NCBI GenBank assembly: GCA_910585905.1
Contig: CAJUID010000015.1
Span: forward strand, 1-61,947
From: an uncultured Lachnospiraceae bacterium
Lineage (GTDB): Bacteria > Bacillota > Clostridia > Lachnospirales > Lachnospiraceae
Direction of reading: 5' to 3'
Length of the DNA: 61,947 nt
Part shown: one piece after another, positions 26,514 to 35,514 of the stretch
Numbering within the stretch: the first letter of the stretch is position 1
Layout of the letters: every line of letters starts with the position of its first letter
Notes under the pieces: generated by a model
Seen by the model: only the letters and a program-made list of their open reading frames with translations
Database searches by the model: none
Told to the model about the DNA's origin: nothing
Made by a program: the position numbers and the translations under genes

Positions 26514-28067
26514 ATGATGAGATCACTTTACTCTGGTGTAGCAGGACTTAAAACACACCAGACGAAGATGGATGTTATTGGTAACAATATTGCGAATACA
26601 AATACAGTTGGTTTTAAATCCAGCAGTGTAAACTTTTCTGACACATATTATCAGACAGTTTCTTCTGCGACTGGGCCAAATACTGAGATGGCAACAGCGG
26701 GTACAAATGCAAAACAGATTGGTCTTGGTTCTATGGTTGCTGCAATTCAGACTAATATTACGGAGCAGGGCGGTCCATCCACAACAAACCGTGCACTGGA
26801 TATTGCCATTAACGGTGAGGCATTTATGGTTGTGCGTTCTGGTTCAGAAACTTGCTTTACAAAATCAGGTGCCTTAAATATTGACCCATCAGGAAACCTC
26901 TACTGTACGACAAATGGTGCGACTGTACAGGGGTGGCTTACAGACAAGGATGGAAATATTGTTAAGGATACCGTTAAGGACTTAAAAGTTATGAGTACCG
27001 ATAATATGTACTATCCGCCTGAGGCAACAAAATGTGCTACTATTTCAGGAAATGTGGATCCTAATGACCCTAAGTTAGATTATAATACTGGTAGCGGCCA
27101 GATTATTACATTTAGTTTCTTTGATAATATTGGGGAGGCTTATACTGTAAAAGTAAGGATTAAGCAGTCGGAGCCTCCAGCAACGGCACAGGCAACCGTT
27201 GATTATGATATGACAGTTGTGGATGTTATGAAGTCTGACGGAACTTCCATGTTCGTTACAAAGAATGCAGATGGTACATATGCAGCAAATGCAAATGTAG
27301 AAGTGAAATTAGGTGACGCTACATATAAGATTAATGGTACACCGAATGCTACAACTGGAGAATTTACATTAACTGCAACTCCTGCAACAGGGTCAAAACT
27401 GCAGTTCCAGAATAGTACTGGTACATTTGCTGGTGTTTCACCACAGACATGTAATGCAACTCCAAAACCTGAATGGGCAGACAAAGGGTATGCATTGAAT
27501 TTTTCCATTACAAATGATGGTGTCCATACCCCTCCTAGTGCAACATCCAACGATACGACATTCCCATTTTATGACCCGGCAACTGGACTTGGCGGTGTGC
27601 AGGTATATTTCAACTCATTAACCCAGTATTCTCAGGGTGGAGTTTCAAAATTGTCCAGCGTTAAGGGACGTGAAGTTGAGAATGGTTTTGTAGATGCTGG
27701 GCATACCGCTGGTAAGATGAAGGGTGTTTCCATTGATGAGGACGGTAAGGTATGGGGTTCCTATGACAATGGTGCGAAAAAGTGTCTTGCTCAGATTGCT
27801 TTTGCTACATTTGCGAACCCATCGGGCTTAGAGTCCCTTGGCGGCAGTTTGTTTGGTGCAACACAAAACTCTGGCGAGTTTGACGGTATCGGTGAGGAGA
27901 TTGGCCTATCTGGTTCATTGACAGCCGGTGCATTAGAGATGTCAAACGTTGACCTGGCAAATGAGTTTACACAAATGATTACAACACAGCGTGGTTTCCA
28001 GGCAAATTCAAGAATCATTACGACTTCTGATTCGATGCTTGAGGAGCTTGTAAACCTGAAACGTTAA
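26514..28067 (+). CDS. flgE: Flagellar hook protein FlgE
   Basis: Hook subunit. The N-terminus (LYSGVAGLKTHQTKMDVIGN) and C-terminus (NEFTQMITTQRGFQANSRII) are canonical and form the hook core. The central part, about residues 200-360, is a variable, Thr/Ala-rich surface domain, which makes this protein (517 residues) about twice the length of the short B. subtilis hook protein. GGAGG lies 10 nt before the ATG. A terminator follows. Confidence 0.95.
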   Translation: MMRSLYSGVAGLKTHQTKMDVIGNNIANTNTVGFKSSSVNFSDTYYQTVSSATGPNTEMATAGTNAKQIGLGSMVAAIQTNITEQGGPSTTNRALDIAINGEAFMVVRSGSETCFTKSGALNIDPSGNLYCTTNGATVQGWLTDKDGNIVKDTVKDLKVMSTDNMYYPPEATKCATISGNVDPNDPKLDYNTGSGQIITFSFFDNIGEAYTVKVRIKQSEPPATAQATVDYDMTVVDVMKSDGTSMFVTKNADGTYAANANVEVKLGDATYKINGTPNATTGEFTLTATPATGSKLQFQNSTGTFAGVSPQTCNATPKPEWADKGYALNFSITNDGVHTPPSATSNDTTFPFYDPATGLGGVQVYFNSLTQYSQGGVSKLSSVKGREVENGFVDAGHTAGKMKGVSIDEDGKVWGSYDNGAKKCLAQIAFATFANPSGLESLGGSLFGATQNSGEFDGIGEEIGLSGSLTAGALEMSNVDLANEFTQMITTQRGFQANSRIITTSDSMLEELVNLKR

Positions 28068-28103
28068 TAGTTAATATTTGTTGTATATTTTTGAGATTTG
28101 TTG

Positions 28104-28140
28104 GGGAGCGGTGCTTTCGAACCGCTCCCTGATTTTCTTT
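28104..28140 (+). terminator. intrinsic terminator after flgE
   Basis: GGGAGCGGT (28104-28112) pairs with ACCGCTCCC (28121-28129), followed by TGATTTTCTTT. It separates the rod/hook segment from the stator segment. Confidence 0.75.
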
Positions 28141-28215
28141 CTGGGAAAGAGTAGTATAAGCTTGAAGGGTGGTGTAGTAGATGGTCGGCAGTTTGTGGGA
28201 TGAAAAGGAAGATTT

Positions 28216-28413
28216 ATGATTGATGTAACAAGATTAAATGGAAAAGAAGTAACGATTAACTGTGAGTTGATTGAAATGGTGGAAGAAACACCAGATACGG
28301 TGATCACATTGACCACTGGAAAAAAAATAATTGTAAAAGAAAGTAGACAGATGGTAAAAAATCTAGTAAAATCATATAAGAGAGAATGTAATTCTACGGA
28401 CTTTGTAGAATAG
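28216..28413 (+). CDS. swrD: FlbD/SwrD family flagellar protein
   Basis: A 65-residue protein of the FlbD/SwrD family, starting MIDVTRLNGKEVTINCELI. In B. subtilis SwrD raises flagellar motor power. It lies between flgE and motA, here as in related genomes. AAGGAAG precedes the ATG. Confidence 0.88.
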   Translation: MIDVTRLNGKEVTINCELIEMVEETPDTVITLTTGKKIIVKESRQMVKNLVKSYKRECNSTDFVE

Positions 28414-28450
28414 AACGTTAAAATAATATTACATAAGGTGGTGTGAGATT

Positions 28451-29272
28451 TTGGATATTACAACATTATTGGGTATTGTAATCTGTTTTGTGCTGGTTAT
28501 CTTTGGTATCTCTACTGGACCTGAGTCTTGGGCTGGCCTGGGGCACTTTGCCGATGTTCCATCCGTTATCATTACGCTTGGTGGTTCGATGATGTGTATG
28601 CTGATTCAGGCAAAGAGTATTCCAGAGTTCCTTGCGTGCTACAAATCAATTGGCCTGGCATTTAAAAAGCCGACGGCAAATGAGGCGCAGGTAATTGGAG
28701 ATATCGTCAAACTTTCCAATGTTGCCCGTAAAGAAGGTCTTTTAGCTCTGGAAGAGATGGCAAATAATCTGGAAGATGAATTCCTCAAAAAAGGAATTAT
28801 GTTGATTGTCGATGGTACAGACCCTGAGTTGGTCCGCAATATTATGGAGACGGAACTAGCTTCCGTGGATAAGCGTCACAATGAGAAAATTGGTTTCTGG
28901 GCAAACTACGGTGGCATGGGTCCTGCATGGGGTATGATTGGTACGCTGATTGGTCTGGTAAACATGTTGTACAACATGGATGATATGGCGATGATTGGAC
29001 CGAATATGGCGGTTGCTCTTTTGACGACCTTGTATGGTTCTTTGCTGGCTAACTGGATCTGTGTGCCGGTATCGTTCAAATTGCAGATGTTTAATGGAAT
29101 GGAAATTACTATCAAAGAAATAATGGTGGAGGGCCTGTTATCGATCCAGGCAGGTGAGAACCCTCGTGTTATTGAGGAGAAGCTGAAGTCATTCTTAGCT
29201 CCAAATGCAAGGGAAGAAATCGGCGCTGAAGAAGGCGGTGCGAGTGCAGCAGCTGGAGGTGGTGAGGCTTAA
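28451..29272 (+). CDS. motA: Flagellar motor stator protein MotA
   Basis: Stator subunit with four transmembrane segments that converts ion flow into torque on FliG. Conserved blocks include GTDPELVRNIMETELAS and MGPAWGMIGTLIGLVNML. The 273-residue protein ends in a Glu/Ala/Gly tail. Translation starts at TTG behind AAGGTGGTG. It overlaps motB by 1 bp. Confidence 0.94.
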   Translation: MDITTLLGIVICFVLVIFGISTGPESWAGLGHFADVPSVIITLGGSMMCMLIQAKSIPEFLACYKSIGLAFKKPTANEAQVIGDIVKLSNVARKEGLLALEEMANNLEDEFLKKGIMLIVDGTDPELVRNIMETELASVDKRHNEKIGFWANYGGMGPAWGMIGTLIGLVNMLYNMDDMAMIGPNMAVALLTTLYGSLLANWICVPVSFKLQMFNGMEITIKEIMVEGLLSIQAGENPRVIEEKLKSFLAPNAREEIGAEEGGASAAAGGGEA

Positions 29273-30075
29273 TGGCAAAGAATAAAGATAAGCAGGAAAT
29301 CAAAACAGATGGATGGAAAGATACTTTTTCTGACTTGATGAACCTTTTGCTTTGCTTTTTCGTTTTGCTTTTTTCAATGTCAACAGTCGATCAGGTGAAG
29401 TATGCAGAGCTTGTGGCGTCTTTGTCAAACAGTTTTAGCATATTTAGCGGTGGTGCACAGGCAATTGGTGAGGGAAAGCTTGTCTCAAGCGGTGCGACGC
29501 AGCTTAATAATCTGGATGAGTATTATTCTGATATGGGAAAGGCTTCTGAGTCTGAGAACGAAGATGACCCGATGTCAGAGTTTGAAAAGCAGCAGATGGA
29601 AGAAAAAAAGCAAAAGACGGAAGAGTTGTACAGTGATGTAGTTGAAAAGACAGAAGTCAACCGTCTAGAAGATTCGCTGGATGTAACAATGGATGAAGGA
29701 TATAATTATGTTATGCTTTCTTTAAATGGCGCATTATTGTTCCAATCGGGCAGTGCGGAGATACAGCCTGGTGCTAAGTATGTTTTAAACCGTGTGGCGG
29801 ATATTTTAGCACATTATACAGATAAGCGTATCAAGATTGAAGGTCATACAGATAATGTTCCAATCCGCAATTCAAACTATGACAGCAATTTATGGCTGTC
29901 AACGGCAAGAGCTTCAAAAGTGTTAGAATATCTTGTAAATAATAAGAATATGAAGTCAAAATATCTGGAAGCTTCCGGAAGGGGTGAGGCTGATCCGATT
30001 GCCAGCAATGATACGGCTGAGGGTAGGGCCAAGAACCGTCGCGTGGAGATTAAGATATACAGTGATACAGAATAA
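29272..30075 (+). CDS. motB: Flagellar motor stator protein MotB
   Basis: Stator subunit anchored to peptidoglycan. The single transmembrane helix (about 20-42) carries the ion-binding aspartate Asp21 in FSDLMNLLLCFFVLLF. A charged linker follows, and then an OmpA-like domain with IKIEGHTDNVPI and GRAKNRRVEI. Length is 267 residues. Proton or sodium coupling cannot be decided from this. Confidence 0.93.
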   Translation: MAKNKDKQEIKTDGWKDTFSDLMNLLLCFFVLLFSMSTVDQVKYAELVASLSNSFSIFSGGAQAIGEGKLVSSGATQLNNLDEYYSDMGKASESENEDDPMSEFEKQQMEEKKQKTEELYSDVVEKTEVNRLEDSLDVTMDEGYNYVMLSLNGALLFQSGSAEIQPGAKYVLNRVADILAHYTDKRIKIEGHTDNVPIRNSNYDSNLWLSTARASKVLEYLVNNKNMKSKYLEASGRGEADPIASNDTAEGRAKNRRVEIKIYSDTE

Positions 30076-30094
30076 GGAAAGAAGAGGTAAAGTG

Positions 30095-30616
30095 ATGAAG
30101 AAGAATATTTTTAGTGTCATTATTACTGCTTTGACAGTGATTAATGTAGTATTGACTGCAGTCATGTTTTTTGTAATGCTGCCGACTTTTCAAAAGACCA
30201 ATACTCTGATTACGCAGGTAGCTTCTGTATTAAATCTGGAGCTGGACGGGGATGCGGCAGCTGATCCAGATGCGAATTATTCTTTTGAAGATATGAAGCC
30301 GATTACGGTTGACTTTGGAGATAAGGATGCCACCTTTAATATGAAGACTGGGACAGATGGCAAGGAACATTATGCCTTGTTATCCGGCTATAATTTATAT
30401 CTGAACTCTAAGGCAGATGATTATGATAAGATTAATGAAATGCTGACGGCAGACCAGACGCAAATTACAGGTATTATTACGAATGTAATTCAGGCTCATA
30501 CCTCTGAGGATGGGGAGCAGGCTGTTATTGAGAAAGAAGCGCTGGAAAAGATTCAGGAACTTCTGGACTCTAAAGTTGCTGTTAAGTTAAACCTCAATGG
30601 TTACGTTAGGCAGTAA
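30095..30616 (+). CDS. fliL: Flagellar basal body-associated protein FliL
   Basis: Stator-supporting protein with one N-terminal transmembrane helix (about 5-27) and a periplasmic-side domain; 173 residues. Identification rests on topology, length and its position after motAB. The start at 30095 is chosen because the upstream frame overlaps motB and lacks a ribosome site. A terminator follows. Confidence 0.82.
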   Translation: MKKNIFSVIITALTVINVVLTAVMFFVMLPTFQKTNTLITQVASVLNLELDGDAAADPDANYSFEDMKPITVDFGDKDATFNMKTGTDGKEHYALLSGYNLYLNSKADDYDKINEMLTADQTQITGIITNVIQAHTSEDGEQAVIEKEALEKIQELLDSKVAVKLNLNGYVRQ

Positions 30617-30628
30617 AGTATTTATGCG

Positions 30629-30662
30629 GCAGGAGGGATAGAATGTCCCTCACTGCTTTTTT
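30629..30662 (+). terminator. intrinsic terminator after fliL
   Basis: GCAGGAGGGA (30629-30638) pairs with TCCCTC-A-CTGC (30646-30656), followed by six T. Confidence 0.85.
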
Positions 30663-30674
30663 GCAAAAAATACT

Positions 30675-30702
30675 TTGCTTTAGAGTGAAAATATGATATT
30701 AT
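30675..30702 (+). promoter_or_regulatory. promoter for the fliM segment
   Basis: TTGCTT (30675-30680), a 16-bp spacer and TATTAT (30697-30702) follow directly after the fliL terminator. A second possible -10, TATAAT, lies at 30705-30710. Confidence 0.6.
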
Positions 30703-30784
30703 AGTATAATGTAATGTAGAAAAAACTGAATTGCTTTCCATGGCAAAAGTAGTGGGTGGGATTCAGGTGTGAGGTGAAAAAATT

Positions 30785-31765
30785 ATGGGAGATACCTTAT
30801 CTCAAGCCGAGATAGATAGTCTGCTCAGCGCATTAAGTTCTGGTGAGTTAAATCCGGACGAGTTAGATGACACCAAAGAAAAATCGGTAAAAGATTACAA
30901 TTTTGCCAGGCCATCTAAGTTTTCTAGGGATCACTTAAGGACATTGGAGATTATCTTTGAGAACTATGGGCGTCTGCTATCCACGAATCTTCCGGCATAT
31001 TTGAGAAAGTCGGTAAATGTCGAAGTGATGAATGCAGAGGCAAATACGTATTCCGAGTTTTCGAATGCGTTGTCAAATCCAGTGCTTTTAGGCGTTGTCA
31101 ATTTTGCACCGCTGGAAAGCAATGTGATTGTTGAATTGGCCGCAAATCTTGGTTTTACAATTGTAGACCGCATGCTTGGTGGTTTCGGGAATCCTTTGGA
31201 TAAAAGTAGGGATTTTACTGAAATAGAGTTAGTTATTTTAGAGCGTATTTTAGAGATTTGCACTAATTTGCTGATTGAGCCATGGGAAAACGTTGTGACA
31301 ATTACCCCAAGGCTGGAGAGAATTGAAACGAATTCGCAGTTTGCCCAGTTTATTTCGCCTACTGAGATGACGGCAATTATTACAATGAGCATTAAGGTGG
31401 GTGATATAGAAGGTCTGATGAATTTCTGTATACCATATTCCTGTGTGGAACCAGTAATTGACAGACTGAATACGAAGTATTGGTATTCTGCGATGAAGGA
31501 GGATGCGTCCGGTAAATATCAGAACATGATTCAGGGTGTGATTGACCATGCAAAAATCCCTGTACGCGCCATGCTTGGCAGGAGTTCGATATCTGTAAAT
31601 GATTTTGCTAATTTACAGTTGGGCGATATCATAAAGTTAGATACGAAGGTTGATGAGGAATTAGATGTCTACGTAGGAAATATTAAGAAGTTCACTGCTT
31701 TACCGGGTGCTGCTTCAAAAGCTTACGCAGTCAGAGTCACTTCGGTTATAAGGGAGGAGCAATAG
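30785..31765 (+). CDS. fliM: Flagellar motor switch protein FliM
   Basis: C-ring protein that binds phosphorylated CheY. The N-terminal CheY-binding peptide is LSQAEIDSLLSAL. It is followed by the CheC-like middle domain and a C-terminal SpoA domain (AMLGRSSISVNDFANLQLGD). Length 326 residues is normal. AGGTGA precedes the ATG. Confidence 0.95.
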   Translation: MGDTLSQAEIDSLLSALSSGELNPDELDDTKEKSVKDYNFARPSKFSRDHLRTLEIIFENYGRLLSTNLPAYLRKSVNVEVMNAEANTYSEFSNALSNPVLLGVVNFAPLESNVIVELAANLGFTIVDRMLGGFGNPLDKSRDFTEIELVILERILEICTNLLIEPWENVVTITPRLERIETNSQFAQFISPTEMTAIITMSIKVGDIEGLMNFCIPYSCVEPVIDRLNTKYWYSAMKEDASGKYQNMIQGVIDHAKIPVRAMLGRSSISVNDFANLQLGDIIKLDTKVDEELDVYVGNIKKFTALPGAASKAYAVRVTSVIREEQ

Positions 31766-31768
31766 TTT

Positions 31769-32920
31769 ATGGATGGAATGTTATCTCAGGAAGAGATTGA
31801 TGCATTAACTGGCGATTCACCTGCTGATTCTGCAGGGGCTGGTTCGGATAGCTTATCAGATGCAGAAAGAGATGCGGTAGGAGAGATTGCCAACATCAAT
31901 ATGGGGACGGCAGCTACGACGTTATCGACTTTGCTGAATAATAAAGTAACGATTACGACACCTCGCGTATCTTATGTAACAATAAACGAGCTGTCACAAC
32001 AGTATGATAGACCATGTGTATTTATCCATATCTCATATATTGAGGGGATTGATGGAAACAATGTCCTGATTCTTAAGGAAAGTGATGTTAAGATTATCAC
32101 GGATTTGATGATGGGCGGAGATGGTACAAATATAGATGGGGAGCTGACAGAACTTCACCTTAGCGCAATCAGCGAGGCGATGAACCAGATGATGGGTTCT
32201 GCCGCTACATCCCTGTCTTCTATGTTGGAGAAAAAAGTGGATATCAGCCCGCCATCAGCGAGCTTGGTGGACTTAAATGATACAATTGAAGATACTATGA
32301 TTTCAACATTCTTGGAGGATCAGATTATCCAGGTTGCCTTCGATATGAAAATCGGAGATTTGGTGGACAGCCAGATTATGCAATTATATCCTTTTGATTT
32401 TGCAAGAGAGCTTTATAATAGGTTTATCGGTGATAAGGAAAGCAGTGCACCGGAAAGCACAGCAGCGCCTGCACCGGAACCTGCAGCATCGGCTCCTGCG
32501 CAGCAGCCAGCTATGGGGGCAGCTCCTCAGGCGGCACCGCAGATGCAGCCACAGATGGGAGTGCCACAGATGATGGATCCAAGTATGATGCAGATGCAGC
32601 AACCATATATGATGCCGGTTCAGAATGTTAATGTTCAGCCAGCACAGTTCCAGCCGTTTAATGCTGGGATTAGTCCTTTGTTGCAACAGGAGAACATAGA
32701 TTTAATTATGGACGTGCCTCTGGAGGTAACAGTTGAATTGGGACGTTCCAATAAGTCAATTAAAGAAATACTTGATTTTGCACCAGGTACCATTATTGAG
32801 TTAAATAAGCTTGCTGGCGAGCCAGTTGATGTTTTGGTCAATGGTAAATTTGTTGCAAAAGGTGAAGTTGTTGTTATTGAAGAGAATTTTGGTATTCGTT
32901 TAGTTGAAATTGCAAAATAA
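31769..32920 (+). CDS. fliY: Flagellar switch protein/CheY-P phosphatase FliY
   Basis: Firmicutes-type FliN equivalent that also dephosphorylates CheY. It has an N-terminal CheY-binding motif (LSQEEIDAL) and a CheC-like domain with both phosphatase signatures, EIAN and EAMN. A Pro/Gln/Met-rich linker spans about residues 222-300, and the C-terminal FliN/SpoA domain begins at LIMDVPLEVTVELGR. Length is 383 residues. It lies 3 bp after fliM. Confidence 0.95.
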   Translation: MDGMLSQEEIDALTGDSPADSAGAGSDSLSDAERDAVGEIANINMGTAATTLSTLLNNKVTITTPRVSYVTINELSQQYDRPCVFIHISYIEGIDGNNVLILKESDVKIITDLMMGGDGTNIDGELTELHLSAISEAMNQMMGSAATSLSSMLEKKVDISPPSASLVDLNDTIEDTMISTFLEDQIIQVAFDMKIGDLVDSQIMQLYPFDFARELYNRFIGDKESSAPESTAAPAPEPAASAPAQQPAMGAAPQAAPQMQPQMGVPQMMDPSMMQMQQPYMMPVQNVNVQPAQFQPFNAGISPLLQQENIDLIMDVPLEVTVELGRSNKSIKEILDFAPGTIIELNKLAGEPVDVLVNGKFVAKGEVVVIEENFGIRLVEIAK

Positions 32921-32997
32921 TGTTGGTGCGGGGGGATTTTTAGGTGCTGTTTTTTCGGTATCTACCGTACCAGTAAGAAGACGCTGGAGGTGTGGTT

Positions 32998-33387
32998 ATG
33001 CTATTGATTTTATCTGGGATATCTACACTTGCCAGCGCCTTTAAGTTAATTGTACTTTTAATTGTATTTTTTGCCCTTCTTTATGGGGCGCATTTGTTTA
33101 CAAAGTGGTATGCTAAGTCTAATTATATGAATATAAAATCTGCCAATATCTCTGTGATAGAGTCTAGGCAGGTTGCACAAGGAAAGAATATTGTGATTGC
33201 CAAAATAGGGGAGAAGTATGTTTCTTTTCTCTTATTAAAGGATAATGCGGTATTTTTAACAGAACTTCAGGAAGAAGAATTAACATTACACAATTCTGAA
33301 GTGCAGCAGATGGGGGGGGTATCTTTTCGAGATGTCCTTAAAAAGGTAAAGCGGGGGAATGATACTAATTATGAAAATAAGGAGTAA
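32998..33387 (+). CDS. fliO: Flagellar biosynthesis protein FliO
   Basis: Small membrane protein that helps assemble the FliP ring. It has one transmembrane helix (about 10-32) and a basic cytoplasmic domain with ISVIESRQVAQGKNIVIAKI; 129 residues. The ATG at 32998 is chosen over the GTG at 32992 because GGAGG is 7 nt before it. cheY, common at this point in other Firmicutes, is missing. Confidence 0.82.
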   Translation: MLLILSGISTLASAFKLIVLLIVFFALLYGAHLFTKWYAKSNYMNIKSANISVIESRQVAQGKNIVIAKIGEKYVSFLLLKDNAVFLTELQEEELTLHNSEVQQMGGVSFRDVLKKVKRGNDTNYENKE

Positions 33388-33397
33388 GTGTTTAGCT

Positions 33398-34240
33398 ATG
33401 GGAAAGAACAGAAGTAAAAGAAAGAGAAAAACTTTCATCCGTTATGGTGTAACGCTGATGCTATTCCTTGTTATTTTTTTTGCCGGCAGTCCTGCGGTTG
33501 CCTATGCGACAGGGAATCAATCGAATGATAATGCAGCCGGAAATGAGAGTCTGGTGAATGATGATGGATTTAATTTTAATATTACATCCAATGCAGGAAG
33601 TGCGAATCTGGAATCTACATTACAGATTCTAATTATATTAACGATTCTTTCGTTGGCTCCTTCTATTTTAATTATGGTAACTTCGTTTACCAGGATCATT
33701 GTAGTTTTTCACTTTGTGAGGACGGCGATTGGAACGCAGACGGCGCCGCCAAATCAGGTTATTGTTGGTTTATCCCTTTTTATTACATTGGCAATTATGT
33801 CTCCAGTTATGATGCAGATAAACGATGATGCTGTGCAGCCGTTTATGAGCGGCAAGATTGAGCAGGAGACAGCCTTGGAACGAGGGATTGCGCCACTTCG
33901 GAAGTTTATGTTGGGGCAGACAAGGGACAAGGATTTAAAACTCTTTATGGAGATTAACAACCAGAAGTCAGAGGATGTGCAGAGTGTTGATGATATTCCG
34001 ACAACAACGATTATTCCAGCATTTATTATCAGTGAACTTCGAGCGGCGTTTATTATCGGTTTTTTGTTGTATTTACCGTTTATTGTGATGGACATGGTAG
34101 TGGCGTCAACATTGATGTCGATGGGTATGATGATGCTCCCGCCAACGACGATTTCGCTGCCGTTTAAGATTTTATTATTTGTTTTAGCGGACGGATGGAA
34201 TTTGGTGGTTGGTACACTTGTCAAATCCTTTATTCCATAG
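33398..34240 (+). CDS. fliP: Flagellar export gate protein FliP
   Basis: Core of the type III export gate. It has a signal-anchor (about 14-38), the conserved PSILIMVTSFTRIIVVFHFV and the C-terminal block FIISELRAAFIIGFLLYLPF. The start at 33398 gives 280 residues; AAGGAG is 13 nt upstream, rather far, and the ATG at 33371 is an alternative. Confidence 0.94.
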   Translation: MGKNRSKRKRKTFIRYGVTLMLFLVIFFAGSPAVAYATGNQSNDNAAGNESLVNDDGFNFNITSNAGSANLESTLQILIILTILSLAPSILIMVTSFTRIIVVFHFVRTAIGTQTAPPNQVIVGLSLFITLAIMSPVMMQINDDAVQPFMSGKIEQETALERGIAPLRKFMLGQTRDKDLKLFMEINNQKSEDVQSVDDIPTTTIIPAFIISELRAAFIIGFLLYLPFIVMDMVVASTLMSMGMMMLPPTTISLPFKILLFVLADGWNLVVGTLVKSFIP

Positions 34241-34310
34241 GAAGAGCTTTGTTGAGTTGCGCTGTCTTTTAAATTTATATTTAACATATTATCAAAAATG
34301 GGGATGAAAT

Positions 34311-34580
34311 ATGAATGTAGGTTATGTGTTGGATTTGTCAATAGAGGTTGTCTGGACGATTGTAAAGGTCTCAGCGCCGCTTTTGCTGATTTCGCTTGTG
34401 ATTGGTCTAGTGGTTAGTGTAATTCAGACAATTACTTCGATTCAGGAGCAGACTTTGACATTTGTTCCAAAGTTTTTAGCAATTATGCTGGTTTTGGTTC
34501 TGTGTGGAGGTTGGATTCTAAGTTCCGTGTCAGAGCTTTTTGTGGATTTGATGGAACAGATTCCAACTTTAATAAAATAG
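34311..34580 (+). CDS. fliQ: Flagellar export gate protein FliQ
   Basis: Two-helix export gate subunit of 89 residues. The family block TITSIQEQTLTFVPKFLAI is present. Confidence 0.94.
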   Translation: MNVGYVLDLSIEVVWTIVKVSAPLLLISLVIGLVVSVIQTITSIQEQTLTFVPKFLAIMLVLVLCGGWILSSVSELFVDLMEQIPTLIK

Positions 34581-34594
34581 AGGAGTGAATTTCG

Positions 34595-35365
34595 TTGAGT
34601 TTTACAGTAGAGTATCTTGAATATGCATTATTAGTTGTGGTGCGTATTTCCGCAATTATATTTGTTGCTCCTGTTTTTAACAACCGAAATATTCCAGTCA
34701 AGGTCAAAGTGGGAATTTCTGTTTTCTTGGGCTTGATTGTTATGAATTTAGTTGATTATACCGCTGTATCTTATGAGGGAGTTCTGGGATACAGCATTCT
34801 TGTTGTAAAGGAAGCAATTACGGGAATCCTAATTGGAATGGGTTCTGGTTTCTGTCTTTATATTCTTTCCTTTTCTGGCCATATGGTTGATATGGAGATT
34901 GGTTTTGCGATGGCGATGGAGATGGATCCTACAACACAGGTGCAGACGACAATTACATCTACATTTTTTTCAACAGTTTTTTTGCTAATGTTTCTGGCAT
35001 CGGATATGCATTATTTTGTAATTGATGCGTTGGTAGATTCTTACCATTTAATACCGATTGGAGAGGCAACGATTCAGCCGTCTCTGTACCAGACATTTTT
35101 GAAATTTATGGCTGATTATTTTGTCATTGGTTTCCGCATTATCCTGCCGGTATTTGCATGTATACTGATTGTTAATGTTGTGTTGGGAATTCTTGCTAAA
35201 GTCGCGCCGCAGATGAATATGTTTGTAATTGGTATGCAGGTCAAAGTGTTTGCAGGGCTTGCACTTTTAACAATAGTGATGTCGTTGTTTCCAGGGGTGG
35301 TGGATTTCATTTTTGAGGAGATGCAGCTCTTTACGAAATACTTTATGGAGTCAATGATGACTTAA
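34595..35365 (+). CDS. fliR: Flagellar export gate protein FliR
   Basis: Polytopic export gate subunit of 256 residues with about six membrane segments. GMGSGFCLYILSFSGHMVDM and APQMNMFVIGMQVKV are characteristic. It starts at TTG behind AGAGGAG. Confidence 0.93.
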   Translation: MSFTVEYLEYALLVVVRISAIIFVAPVFNNRNIPVKVKVGISVFLGLIVMNLVDYTAVSYEGVLGYSILVVKEAITGILIGMGSGFCLYILSFSGHMVDMEIGFAMAMEMDPTTQVQTTITSTFFSTVFLLMFLASDMHYFVIDALVDSYHLIPIGEATIQPSLYQTFLKFMADYFVIGFRIILPVFACILIVNVVLGILAKVAPQMNMFVIGMQVKVFAGLALLTIVMSLFPGVVDFIFEEMQLFTKYFMESMMT

Positions 35366-35413
35366 AATAGTTACGCGGCCTAAAACATTCCAGTCAAAAA
35401 TTCGTATATTTGT

Positions 35414-35442
35414 TTGCTATTTTTTGATAAATAAGGTATTAT
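35414..35442 (+). promoter_or_regulatory. promoter for the flhB segment
   Basis: TTGCTA (35414-35419), 17 bp and TATTAT (35437-35442) lie within the 149-bp fliR-flhB gap. The -35 is the same as at groES. Confidence 0.6.
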
Positions 35443-35514
35443 ATATCTATGTATCTGGCATGAAAGGATTGTCAGGTTTTTATATGCGATAATAGAAGAG
35501 GGAAGACTGCCGTT

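Noticed and set aside
33754..34341. 195-codon open frame antisense to fliP
   Set aside because: It overlaps conserved FliP sequence and shows no domain or ribosome site.
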